A stretch of 64,000 bases of DNA from Myrmaecium sp. VS I D KN 1 (GCA_019775845.1 JADQAV010000030.1:29212-93211); one strand, 5' to 3'. Numbered from the stretch's first letter, positions 53,945-64,000 are shown. Translations and numbers: made by a program. Notes: a model not told the origin generated them from the sequence alone.

Positions 53945-55654
53945 TCACAACGACCACCAACCCCCACCACCAACAGCCGCCGCCCCCATCAACCCCCTCT
54001 TCACCCCCGGCAGCGCGTCCACGACCCGCATCCCCGCACCCCGGACCCACGCCACCGGCCCGCCGCCCACGCTAAACAGCTTGTGCAGCTTATCGCACAC
54101 GCCCAGCATGACGTGATTCGCCGCGTAGCGACGGGCCGCGTAATTCTCCAGGGCCACGGCGGATCCCACGTCGCGCCCGGCCCGCACGGCCGCGACGACC
54201 GTCTCGACCAACGCCTGGGCGTCCGCCTGGCCCTGATTCAGGCCCTGGCCGGCGAGGGGGTGGATGGTGTGGGCGGCGTCGCCGAGGAGGGCGACGCGCG
54301 CGCCGGTGTAGGCGTCCGCGTGGCTGAGGCGGAGGGGGAAGGCGCCGGTGCTGTGGGGTTGGACGCCGTGGACGCGCGGGGGGAGCCGCCGCGCTTCCGG
54401 AGCGGGGGAGGAGGAGGAGGAGGGCCGTTGGGACCAGAGGCGCAGCCGCCACCGCGCGTCCTCCGCCACCTGGGAGGGCGGGAGGGAGTGGAGGTAGTCC
54501 AGCTCCGCGGGCGAGAGCCGGAAGCCGGCGTCGATCATGGTGGCGAAGGCGGGGCCGGGAAGCTGTTGCAGCAGCTCGGCGCGCGAAGGGGTGGTGCTCC
54601 AGACGATGGTGGCGGCGTGGCCGGGGAGGGGGAGCATGGCGAGGGGCCCGGTGGGGAGGAAGCGTTGGTAGGCGATTCGGTGCGTCGCGTCGCCCCCGCC
54701 GGGGCCGTGCAGGTTGAGCGTGGCGACGACGCCGACGCGGTGGTAGGGCCACCCCCGCGAGGTGATGCCGGAGAAGTGGCGCACGGGGGAATTGGGACCG
54801 TCGGCGCCGACGAGGAGGCGCGCGGCGATGGTTGTGGGCGGGCCGTGGGCGGGGTGGAGGGTGAGGTGGGGGTGCAGGGAGAGATCGGGAGCGTTGGGTG
54901 AGGAGTCGGCGGGTGGATCCGACGGACCGAGGGAGATGGACGACACGCGTGTGTGTGTGAAGAGATCGGGGGAAGAGAGGGTCTGGAGGCGGTTCAGGAG
55001 GGCGGTGGTGATGTTGACGTTCTCGGCCATGTACGCAATCGTTCGGGAGCGGCTGGCGGAGTGGTCCCAGTCGAAGGAGATGCGCGAGTCGGTCACGCCA
55101 TCCCAGACGTGCATTTCGTGGTACGGCTGGAGGCGGGCGTGGTTCAAGTGGTCCCAGGCGCCGATGTCTACGGAGGTTCAGCGGAGTGCGATGGTGAGCT
55201 CGCATGGGGCAGCGGACCTTGGAGGTGTTGGACCGACGCCGGCGTCAAGGAACTGCAGCGGTTCGAGAAGGTGTCCGGCGAGGCATCGGCGGGGAGCTTG
55301 TTCCGCTCGAGATCTTGGGCGTCGACTAGCGCCATCCGGAGATGCGCGGTGATCGGGTTGGCACCTGGATGTCGAGAGAAGAGAGACGATCAGGATGATG
55401 AGTTGGGACAGAAAGGACATAGGGGGGAGGGGGGGGGGGGGGGGGGGGGNNCCCCCCCCCCCCCCCCCCCCCCCCCCCACACGTAGACCGGTCAAGAGAC
55501 TGAGGCCGGCAGGTCCTCCGCCCACGCACACCAGGTCGTATAGCTCGGGGGAGGCGGCGGCAGTGGCATAGCCGTGGCGACGGGAGAGGCGGAGGCGACG
55601 AGCGGGAGCAGGCGGAAGACACCTCCGCAGCACGAGCGGCGATCGGAGGGACAT
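53945..55654 (-). CDS. COQ6: Ubiquinone biosynthesis monooxygenase COQ6
   Basis: Mitochondrial matrix FAD-dependent hydroxylase of the CoQ ring (C5 position), part of the CoQ synthome. Model: complement(join(53945..55167, 55218..55364, 55483..55654)), 513 residues. The N-terminus is an Arg-rich presequence. FAD motifs: LVCVGGGPAGLSLLTGL in exon one, continuing across intron one to RANPITAHLRMALVDAQDL; the DG motif RLLVGADGPNSPVRHFSG; and GARVALLGDAAHTIHPLAGQ followed by GLNQGQADA. Intron one (donor GTGTGG) contains a poly-G/NN/poly-C assembly artefact, so its true length is unknown; a donor five bases upstream would lose LR and fits the family less well. Intron two uses GTCCGC. SQR, its neighbour, consumes ubiquinone. 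Confidence 0.94.
55426..55478. other. Poly-G / NN / poly-C assembly junction
   Basis: A G run (with one A) leads to N at 55450-55451 and then about 27 C. It lies inside COQ6 intron one. The strand switch from G to C across NN suggests an artificial join. Confidence 0.95.
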
Positions 55655-56082
55655 GGCGGGTGGCCGGAAACGGGGCGGGTCGTGTGGGCGGCTCCGGGCT
55701 GTGAATGTTGTTGTTGTGCGGTCACGGATGGTGGTGACGGGAGCTCAGGAAGAAGGCGATGCGGCAGGATGAGTGAGATGAGTGAAGTTTGCAGTGTTTG
55801 CACTGTTTACACGGTTTACGCGGTGTACACTGTTTACACTGTTTGTACCGTTTGCACTGTTTACACGATTTGCACGGTCTGCACGATTTGCATCTAGCCC
55901 CACGGAGCCTGAGGCACCCCAGCGGATCAAACATCCTCCGCCCAACGCAGCTCCCGTCGAGTCCTCCGTCACGGGCTCCTCCGCCTCTCTTCCGCCTCTC
56001 CTCCGCCTCACCCTCACCCTCACCCTCACCCCCCCGATTCATGCTTCCGGCACGCCTGCGCGATTCCGGCTGAGAGGCCGTC
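55655..56082. promoter_or_regulatory. Bidirectional promoter region of COQ6 and PIG-T
   Basis: 428 bp between divergent starts, dominated by the 9-bp minisatellite at 55788-55895. The last ~100 bases are C-rich with CCCTCA repeats (56010-56030) and form the PIG-T leader. Confidence 0.55.
55788..55895 (+). repeat. 9-bp minisatellite, consensus GTTTRCACN
   Basis: About twelve variant copies of a nonamer like GTTTGCACT, GTTTACACG, GTTTACACT, GTTTGTACC in tandem. Most differences are single bases. It sits in the shared promoter region of COQ6 and PIG-T. Confidence 0.9.
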
Positions 56083-58131
56083 ATGAAGCTCCCTTCGCTC
56101 CCTCCCCACGTGCTCTGCCTCTGCCTCGTCGCCGCCGCGAGCCATGCGGTCTCCCCTTCGACGGAAGGCTACCGGGAACGTCTCGTCCTCCAGCCGCTCC
56201 CCCAGGGCGCCCTCCTCGCCTCGTTCAACTTCCGCAGCAACACCTCCGCCGACTCCTTCGAACACCAGCACTTCCGCCATTTCCCCCGCTCTCTCGGCCA
56301 GACCTTGCAGCATGCGCATGCTGCCGAGCTCCACTTGCGCTTCAGCGTCGGGCGGTGGGATGCCGAGGCCTGGGGCGCTCGTCCGTCCGATGGCTTCCGA
56401 GAGGGTGGTACCGGCGTGGAGATTTGGGCGTGGGTGGATGCGCCGACCGAGGAAGAGTACGTCTCGTGTCTGCGTGTCTCGTGTTGGTTGGGGGGGGAAG
56501 AGAATCTTACTGATCGAACCTTTTTCCTTGTCCAGGGCATACGCACGATGGTTGACGCTGACCAACGCGTTGTCAGGCTTGTTCTGCGCCTCGCTCAACT
56601 TCATCGATTCGACCCGGACCATCCAGCCGGTCATGACCTTCCAGCCGGACGGCCCGCACGCCAATGCCTCGCATCTGCATCTCCTCCACGGCACGCTGCC
56701 CCACGAAGTCGTGTGCACCGAGAATCTGACGCCGTTCGTGAAAATGCTGCCGTGCAAAGGCAAGGCCGGCATTTCGAGCTTGCTGGATGGCCATAAGTTG
56801 TTCGATGCCTCGTGGCAGGCCATGTCGATCGACGTGACGCCGACGTGTTCGGATCGCGGAGAGTGTGGCCTGGAGATGGTGCAGAATATCGACATGGTTT
56901 TAGATGTGGAAAGGTCGAAGCGACCAAGGGGTACGCCAGCATATCCTCCCGATGACCACGCTTCCTCTCGTCTGACGTTCCCTAGACAACCCGATCCCAC
57001 GTCCCGGTCCGATCGAGGACATCCACTGCGATTCTTCCAAGCCATACCACTCCGACGATTCGTGCTATCCGTTAGACCGGAGTTCCGGCTCGCCCTGGAG
57101 TTTCACCGAGCTGTTCGGACGTCCCATCGCAGGCGCCTGCCCTCTGGGCGACACGCTGGCCGAGGCATCGGACACCGTCTGCATCCATGCGCCTCCCGAA
57201 TGGCAGATCCATGTCAACACGCCGGCCCCGTTCACCGAGACCAAGCATGCCAATGACACCGTCCGATGCTACACGTTATCAGGTCCGTATCTTCCCTGTA
57301 TCACTGAATAGCGTATGCTGATCAGGCCCAGTCGACGAGACCTTCGACCTCATCCTGCCCGAGCAAGACGATCCAACCCAACTCACCCCCGATCAAACGC
57401 CCCTCTACGCCGCCCGGTCCATCAACGGCTACGGCCAAGAACGCGGCAGCGTCCAAGCCATCCTCACCAACCCCTCCCCCACCAACGCCGTCGACCTCAC
57501 CTACCTCGAATCCCTCCCCTGGTTCATGAAACCCTACCTGCACACCCTGCACGCCACCATCATCACCCCTGGGCTCCCGAACCCCCACCACACCACCACC
57601 ACCACCACCACCACCACCAACCCCATCAAAGAGATCCACTACCGGCCCGCCGTCGACCGTCAACGGGGCACCCATCTCGAAATGTTCCTCACCGTCCCCC
57701 CGGCCTCCACCCTCACCCTCACCTACGACTTCGACAAGGCCGTCCTCCGCTACACCGAGTACCCCCCGGACGCCAACCGCGGCTTCGACGTGCCGCCCGC
57801 CGTCATCCGGCTCGACCTCGGCGGCGGCGGCGGCGGCGGCTCCTCGTCCTCGGGCGCCGTCTACCTCCGCACCACGAGCCTCCTGCTCCCCCTGCCGACC
57901 CCGGATTTCAGCATGCCGTACAACGTCATCATCCTCACCAGCACCGTCATGGCCCTGGCGTTCGGCAGCATCTTCAATCTGCTGGTGCGCCGGTTCGTGG
58001 CGGCGGATGAGGTGGGGACGCCGTCCGTGTCGGTGGGGGTGCTGAGGGGCTGGGTGGGAAGGAGGGTGCGTGGGTTGGGCGCGGTGGTGGTCCGGGGGAA
58101 GGGGACGGGCAAGGGGGGGAAGGTAGAGTGA
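56083..58131 (+). CDS. GPI16: GPI transamidase subunit PIG-T (Gpi16)
   Basis: ER membrane subunit of the complex that attaches GPI anchors to proteins. Model: join(56083..56456, 56536..56930, 56986..57282, 57326..58131), 623 residues, near the usual ~610; the third intron is only 43 nt. Signal peptide MKLPSLPPHVLCLCLVAAAS is followed by the family start YRERLVLQPLPQGALLASFN and FPRSLGQTLQHA. ARWLTLTNALSGLFCASLNF lies after the first intron, then HGTLPHEVVCTENLTPFVKM with the conserved CKGKAGISSLL. YGQERGSVQAILTNPSPTNA and YLESLPWFMKPYLHTL follow. The late region has an FDKAVLRYTEYPPDANRGFD block and a single C-terminal membrane helix (NVIILTSTVMALAFGSIFNL) with a short basic tail. ACC and GGC repeats insert poly-Thr and poly-Gly. 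Confidence 0.95.
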
Positions 58132-58716
58132 GGAGTGAGAAGATGGGGGATGGAGGATGGGGGATGGGTGGTTGGTGTGATGTGACTTTCCCCCCTTCCC
58201 AACCCTCGCATCATCCATGCGATTTCTCGCGTTCCTGGCTTCTTTGCGAAGGATTGTGTTCTGCCCTGTGGCAGCAGCCAGCAGCGGCGGCGGCGGCGGC
58301 GACGACGTTACTGTCCTGATAAAATAACCAACATCCCTTAGATCGCTACTATACGTAATTCAACTGGACTGCGCCCTTCCCTTGCCTCATCTTTTCCATC
58401 GCTCCGTAACCCCCCTGACCCGTGTTGGCATCCTCAGGCTCGCGGCCTCGCCACGATCGACGTACCCCGCGCGGGGATCTCCGCTGCTTTCCGGCGCCAC
58501 CCATCCCGTCGCCACCCCATCGCCACCCCCGCACTCCGGCGCCCCTCCAGCTCGCCACTCACTCACTCACAGACAAAAGAGCCGCTCGCGACTCTCCTCC
58601 GGGGTCGCTGTCTGCCCACCAGCTGTGAGTTGCTGCCCGTCACTCCATCGTCCGTCGCGCACTTAACACCAGCACCAGCACCAGCACCAGCACCAGCACC
58701 CGCCTTTTCCGACACC
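58132..58716. other. Intergenic region
   Basis: 585 bp between PIG-T and the last gene. A CAGCAC repeat lies at 58668-58700 just before the start codon. No gene seen. Confidence 0.5.
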
Positions 58717-59703
58717 ATGGCAGGACCGCGACACCCACCGCCTCCATTCCCCGACCACGACCACGACCTCATCCTGCTCGCCGGTCCGCCATTGAAGCGG
58801 CACGACTCCGCCCGAACCGTCGCCGCCGCCGCCGCCGCCGCCGCCGAGCCGCTCACGCGCCAGGGAGAGTTCCACCCCCCCCCGGACCCTCCGCCGCCGC
58901 CGCCGTACACCCGCTCCGACATCCGCCCGCAGACCTTCTTCCTCCGCGGCCATCTCATCTACAGCACCACCGCCACCGCCACCGCCACCCCTCGCTACCA
59001 CCTCTCAATCCGCCACACGCACTCCGGCCGGCCATACCAGCTGCACATCCGCCGGCTCATGGCCGCCGAAAGCCGCCGTCTCGCCCTCGCCCTCAGCAGC
59101 AGCAGCAGTAGCACACGGCCGCCTTCTTCTTCTTCTCCTTCTCCTTCTTCCTCTTCCCCCATCCCCTACGACGACGAAAGCACCATGTACATCATCTCCT
59201 CCTCCTCCTCCTCCCCCCGGCTCTCCCCGCTCGAACTCCGCGGCCAGCGCGCCGGCTGCATTCGCGGCCTCATCCGCGCCGACCCCGCCCGCTCCCGCCT
59301 CCTCCTCCTCCCCCACGTCGGCCGTCTGCGCTTCTGGCGCCTCACCCGTCGCCCGGCCGGCGACGCCCTGCGCCCGGAGAACGCGGCCCGCATGCGCCGT
59401 CGCGGGTACCGGCCGCGCGACGAGTGGACCCGGGCGCTCCTGTTCGAGCGCGATCGCGGCGGGGTGTGGCGGGATGGGGAGGGGCGGCGGGTGGGGGAGG
59501 AGGGAGGAGGAGGGGTGGAGGCGGTGGAGGGGGCCAACGGATTGCGGGTGTTGTTGCTGGATGGCGAGGGGGAAGGGGAGCGGGGAGGGGAGGACGAGCA
59601 GGTGCGGGCGACGAGGAGGGATGCGTTGGTGGCGTGTTGGGTGGCGAGGCGATGGGCGTTGGAGAAGGGAGGGCGGACGTGGCCGGCGGCGGTGCCGACG
59701 TAG
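58717..59703 (+). CDS. Hypothetical protein with low-complexity loops
   Basis: 328 residues, single exon, ATG in GACACCATGG context (the frame is open upstream but without ATG). After a Pro/Asp/His-rich start and an Ala run, a fold-like segment begins RSDIRPQTFFLRGHLIYSTT and continues RYHLSIRHTHSGRPYQLHIR, a strand-rich pattern. Ser-rich loops follow, then MYIISSSSSSPRLSPLELRG and, near 59410, RGYRPRDEWTRALLFERDRG. It ends LVACWVARRWALEKGG with a short tail. No enzymatic motif or targeting signal; I cannot name the family. It is the last intact gene before the AT-rich block; its 3' end is strongly G-rich. Confidence 0.72.
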   Translation: MAGPRHPPPPFPDHDHDLILLAGPPLKRHDSARTVAAAAAAAAEPLTRQGEFHPPPDPPPPPPYTRSDIRPQTFFLRGHLIYSTTATATATPRYHLSIRHTHSGRPYQLHIRRLMAAESRRLALALSSSSSSTRPPSSSSPSPSSSSPIPYDDESTMYIISSSSSSPRLSPLELRGQRAGCIRGLIRADPARSRLLLLPHVGRLRFWRLTRRPAGDALRPENAARMRRRGYRPRDEWTRALLFERDRGGVWRDGEGRRVGEEGGGGVEAVEGANGLRVLLLDGEGEGERGGEDEQVRATRRDALVACWVARRWALEKGGRTWPAAVPT

Positions 59704-61129
59704 TTTAGCTTCGATCGACTACAGTTCTCGAATTAATACGTGACACTTTTCTATATTAGTTATATTATCTGCTAGTAATTAATCTATCTATCGGTATTAT
59801 AGGAATACTAAGACGTTTCCTCGTCACGTGTTTTATATAGTTAATTACTAATTATATTCCTTAAATTATATCTTATTTCTTCTATTCTTATTATAGTTCT
59901 TAATAGTTATTACTTAAGACTAAATAGTTAAGCGAGTAGATAGTTATATATAAGTATCTTATTTACTTCTTTACTTCTACTTTCCTTTCCCTTCTCCCTT
60001 ATCGAGTATTTTATAATTAAATAGTACTTTATAAAATATAATCTCTTCTATACTTACCCTAGAATTTTATAGCTTTAAGCCTATCTTTATATATAGCTTA
60101 CTTTAAATCTTAAAATTTTAGATCTAGTTATAGCTTTAGCTAAGTAACTATTATATTATACTTAACCTATAGATGCTAGAAGACCGCATTTTTTTAAAAA
60201 TACCTAAATAATTTACGGAAATAACTATTACCTTAAAGAGCGGAGAGAAACTTATTATTAAGCTCTTATTTTATATCTAAGGCTACTATTCTATTAGATT
60301 TATAAAACTAGCCTCTTAAATCTTATTAAAGTTAATAACTAAGATACTTAGGATTAGATCGGAGCTAGTAATACGATAATTTAAAGATTTATCTATACTA
60401 TATTAAGGGTAAACTTAAAGCTAAGGGACCCTAAGAGTATTAGGATCCTGGAAGTCCCCTAATTAAGTATTCTATAACTAAATAGTACTTCTTAGAATAT
60501 AATCTCTTCTATATTTACCCTAGAACCTTATAGCTTTAGACTTACCTTAATATCTAGCTTACCTTAAACCTTAAAACCTTAAACCTAGTTATAGCTTTAG
60601 CTAAGCAACCCTATATTATACTCGACCTTTAGAAGCTAGAAGACCTTATTTCTTTAGGAAAGAATAAGTAACTTACAGATATAACTATTACCCTAGAGAG
60701 CGGAGAGAAACTTCTTATTAAGCTCCTAATCTATACCTAAGGCTGCCGTCTTACTAGATTTACTAGTACTAGCCTCTTAGAGCTTATTAAAGTTATCCGC
60801 TAAGATACCTAGGATTAGATCGGAGCTAACCGGTCTAATATAATTATAAAATATAGGAGTGTTAAGATTAACCCTACTACTTAGTATGGAGTTACTATAC
60901 TAAAGCTGTAATAAGGTTTAAGGTTTAAGGTTAGCTAGGTATTAAGGTAGGCCTAAGGCTACAAGGTTCTAAGGTTAGTATTAAAGAGATTATATTCTAA
61001 GAAGTACTATTTATATATAAGATACTCGATAAGGGAGAAAAGAAAAGAAAGTAGAAATAGAGGAGTAGATAGGAAACTTATATATAACTATCCACTCGCT
61101 TAGCTGCTAGTCCTAAGTAGTAACTATCT
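59704..61129. repeat. AT-rich, RIP-like block with direct and inverted repeats
   Basis: GC content collapses just after the preceding stop codon. Three diverged copies of one sequence can be aligned: 60003-60372 and 60464-60833 as direct repeats 461 bp apart (shared words AATATAATCTCTTCTAT, AGAGCGGAGAGAAACTT, GGATTAGATCGGAGCTA), and 60905-61125 as an inverted copy of 59915-60125 (shared words after inversion include GATAGTTATATATAAGT and CCCTTATCGAGTAT). Differences are mostly C/T and G/A. They may be LTR remnants of the element to the right or another transposon. Confidence 0.75.
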
Positions 61130-64000
61130 AGAATTATAACCTTAGAGAGGTAAAAGCTCTAGGGCTCTCTCGGATTTCCGCCGCTATATTTTAGAAGCTA
61201 ATTAGGGACTAGAGATAATTAGGAATCTTCGCTACCTCTATTAAAGATATCGAACGGGCTTTAGAGTCTAATCTAGAGATTAACCCCCGGAGTAAACTAC
61301 CTCCGGAATATTATAAGTACCTAGACTTCTTTTTTTAAGTAAAAGCTAAGGAGCTACTACTATACCGCCCCTTTAACTATGTAATTAAATTATAAGAAGG
61401 GAAGTAACCTCTATTTAGAAGAATCTTTAATATATCTATAGGGGAACTTAAGGTCCTCCTAAAATACCTTAGGGAAGAACTAGGAAAAGGATTTATATAG
61501 TAATTTAAATCCCCGGCTAGTATACTAGTACTCTTCGCGTATAAACTAGGAAGAGGATTAAGGTTCTATATAGACTACCGTAGCTTAAATACTATTATAT
61601 AGAAAAACCGTAATACAGTACCTCTAATCCGGGAAATCTTAAACCGGATATACTATACTAAGTACTTTTCTAAGGTAGATATAATATCTATATTTAATAG
61701 GATCTAGATTAAGAAAGAGGATAAGTAGATAATAGCGTTCCGTATATAATACAGCCTCTTTAAGTATCTTATTATACCCTTTAGCTTAGCTAATACTCCC
61801 GCTACCTTTTAGGCCTTTATTAATAACTCCCTTCGAGAAGATCTAGACGAGTTCTATACTACCTATCTAGACGACGTTTTAATCTATAATAACTCGCTTA
61901 AGGAGTATAAGAAATATATAGGACTAGTCCTTTAGGCCCTATAGAAAGCCGGGCTATACTATAATACCTTAAGAGCGAATTTCACGTATAAGAAGTAAAA
62001 TACCTCGGACTTCTTATTACTATAAATAGAATTAAGATAGACCTGGAGAATATAGGAGCTATAAAGAACTAGTATACCCCTAGCAACCTAATAGATATAA
62101 GAGGTTTTCTTAGATTTATAAAATTTTACCGGAGATTTATTAAGGACTTTTTAAAACTCGCTAAACCGTTAAACGATCTAACCTAGAAGGGGATTAAGTT
62201 TACCTAGACGGACGCCTATTAGAAAGCCTTTAAGGCTCTAAAAGAAGCCTTTATCTCCGTACTAATACTTCAGCTCTTCGACCCGGAGAAGCCCTACTTT
62301 ATAAAAATAAACGCCTCGGATTTAATTATAGCTAGAGTACTTTCCTAGAAAGACAAAGATAGGTTCCTCCGCCTAGTAGCCTTTTTTAATAAGATATAGG
62401 GAGCCGAGTATAACTATAAAATCTATAATAAAAAACTCCTTATAATTATCTAAGCTTTTAAATACTAGCGAGCGGAACTAAAAGGGACGGAGCTACCTAT
62501 CTCAGTACTTACGGACTATAAGAACCTAGAATATTTTATAAAAATCCGTACTTTATCTAGGAGGTAAGTCCGTTAGACCGAGTTCTTTTTTTAGTTTAAC
62601 TTCTAGATCTCGTACCGGCCTAGTAAATCTAACGTAAAAGCCGACGCTTTATCTAAATAATCTACAGACTTTCCCTAAAGTAAAGATAACCCGCGTCTAT
62701 AGTAATAGAAGTAGATAATCCTAGCCTTAGAACGATTCTAGAACCCGGAAATAAGTCTCTTAAGTACTAGTATATAGGATACGGACCTTTAAGAATACCT
62801 TTAGCGAGCCTATACTTAGGATACCTTATCTCAGCGAGTACTTACGGCTATTTAGTAAAAGGAAGCCCGTCTAGGACCTTAAGAATACTGGGAGTTCCCG
62901 TACTCCTTATCCGAATACCGAGAGGTAAACGGGCAGATTAAGTATCGAGGGATAATCTTTACACCAGACTTAGCAGACCTAAGGATTAAGGTAATTTAGG
63001 AATTTCACGACCTATCCTTAGCCGGATACTCTAGAAATACTAAGACTAAGCTCCTAATTAACCGATATTATATCTGGCTATATTAGATAGATTTAATCCG
63101 GAGATATACCCGGAACTGCGTATATATTAAGAATAAACCATCCCGAGAAGTAATATACGGTTTTCTGAAACCTTTACCTATCCCTAAAGCCCTATAGAAG
63201 GATCTCTCTATCGACTTTATAACGGAACTCCTAGCTAGTAAGAATTACGGGGGTACTACGTATAAGAATATTATAGTTATAGTAGACCGACTTATAAAAA
63301 TATAGTATTTAATTCTAGTAACCCGTATTAACGCCAGATCTACCGCGGCCTACTTTATTGCTTATATTATAAGGCTCTACGGAATTCCGGATACGGTAGT
63401 CTCAGATAGAGGATCCGCCTTTATAAGTAACTTTTATAAGTAACTAACTTAACGGCTTAAACTAGTACCGAGACTCTCTATAGCCTTTTACCTATAGACC
63501 GATAGCTAAACTAAGAACGCTAACTAGTATATAGAATAGTACCTAAGGAACTTCGCTAACTACGCTTGAAATAACTAGATAGAATACTTACCCCTAGCGG
63601 AATTTATAGTAAATAACTAAGAGTCCGCCTTAACTAAAGTCTCTATGTTCTTTACTAACTACGGAGTCTACCCTCGAATAGGAATTAAACTACCTAAGGA
63701 TATCCCGCTATTAGCTGGTAAGTTAGCCTAGTCTAAAATTAAGGAGGTAGATAAGCTGGCCCAGGAACTTTAGGAAGTAACGGAGTTTCTTAAGAAATAA
63801 ATCTATATTATATAGAACGCCTAGGAACGTACCGCTAATTAATACAGTAGTAACGTACCTGATTAATAAGTGGGGGACTTAGTCTGGCTAGATACGAGGA
63901 ACATCTAAATAACCCGGCCTAGTAAGAAATTAGATTACCGATATATAGGCCTGTTCTAAATCCTAGAGAAGATTAGTTTATATACCTATAAGTTAGACTT
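61130..64000 (+). pseudogene. RIP-inactivated Ty3/gypsy retrotransposon pol, truncated by window end
   Basis: Conceptual translation with in-frame stops gives gypsy pol in order: the region before RT with L-P-P-E-Y-Y-K-Y-L-D near 61300, reverse transcriptase at about 61500-61960 (IDYRSLNTII; FSKVD; then TYLDDVLIY at 61861-61887), RNase H near 62277-62560 (EKPYFIKINASDL), and integrase at about 62940-63640 (SIDFITELLASKNYGGTTYK, VSDRGSAFISNFYK), then a GDLVWLDTRNI-type C-terminal part near 63870. Stops are almost all TAG/TAA where Gln, Trp or Arg would be expected, the mark of CpA-to-TpA mutation. A frame change near 61965-61975 separates RT from RNase H. No gag or protease is seen upstream, so the element is 5'-truncated or rearranged; the 3' end lies outside. 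Confidence 0.93.

Noticed and set aside
54090-55205. 371-codon Arg/Pro-rich frame on the COQ6 strand
   Set aside because: Out-of-frame shadow of COQ6 exon three; the correct frame carries the FAD motifs.

Overview
The window is nuclear DNA of a filamentous ascomycete (Pezizomycotina-like). Three things point there: short GT-AG introns of about 43-135 nt, C-rich coding sequence with ACC-ATG start contexts, and a retrotransposon at the right edge ruined by C-to-T/G-to-A change of the kind left by repeat-induced point mutation (RIP). Roughly 20 protein genes, one intron-containing tRNA-Pro(AGG), two copies of a small TA-flanked inverted-repeat element, a further inverted-repeat element and a dead Ty3/gypsy element can be supported. 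Several open reading frames begin at GTG or TTG; as this is a eukaryote I moved those starts to ATG codons and rebuilt spliced models from splice sites and codon phase.

Layout. 1-4.3 kb: the 3' part of an acidic-repeat hypothetical gene and a two-exon low-complexity gene preceded by a uORF that overlaps its start codon. 5.4-6.6 kb: F-actin capping protein alpha, six exons. 8.4-12.8 kb: a ZNFX1/Hrr1-type SF1 helicase with a CCCH finger and NFX1-type fingers. 14.2-19.7 kb: hydroxyacid-oxoacid transhydrogenase, convergent with MAK5, which is divergent from TRM7. 20.8-26.5 kb: a possible 53-residue protein and a 1539-residue coiled-coil protein. 26.5-43.2 kb is gene-poor: two convergent F-box paralogues around the tRNA, then 7.6 kb of decayed repeats with the small inverted-repeat elements, then a secreted protein. 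45.9-58.1 kb is gene-dense: an I-PpoI-like His-Me finger nuclease, MEMO1, LUC7, a NAT2/DUF1279 protein, sulfide:quinone oxidoreductase, COQ6 and the GPI transamidase subunit PIG-T. 58.7-59.7 kb: a hypothetical protein. From 59.7 kb to the end the base composition drops abruptly to AT-rich, RIP-like sequence.

Functional links. SQR uses ubiquinone and the adjacent convergent COQ6 helps make it. MAK5 (60S ribosome assembly), TRM7 (tRNA 2'-O-methylation) and LUC7 (U1 snRNP) are housekeeping RNA genes. The ZNFX1-type helicase belongs to a family tied to small-RNA silencing in other organisms, and the window also carries a RIP-type dead retroelement; a link between the two is only an inference.

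Most unexpected observations: (1) in most genes the coding strand switches from C-rich to G-rich in the last 150-350 bases; (2) two diverged, oppositely oriented copies of a ~150-165 bp TA-flanked MITE family, plus a separate 26-bp-TIR element between them; (3) an intact-looking His-Me nuclease active site in a gene whose tail changes frame around a G homopolymer; (4) a 15-codon uORF whose TGA shares a base with the next ATG; (5) 32-residue and 32-bp tandem repeats in two unrelated places; (6) N-gaps sitting on G/C homopolymers, one inside a COQ6 intron.
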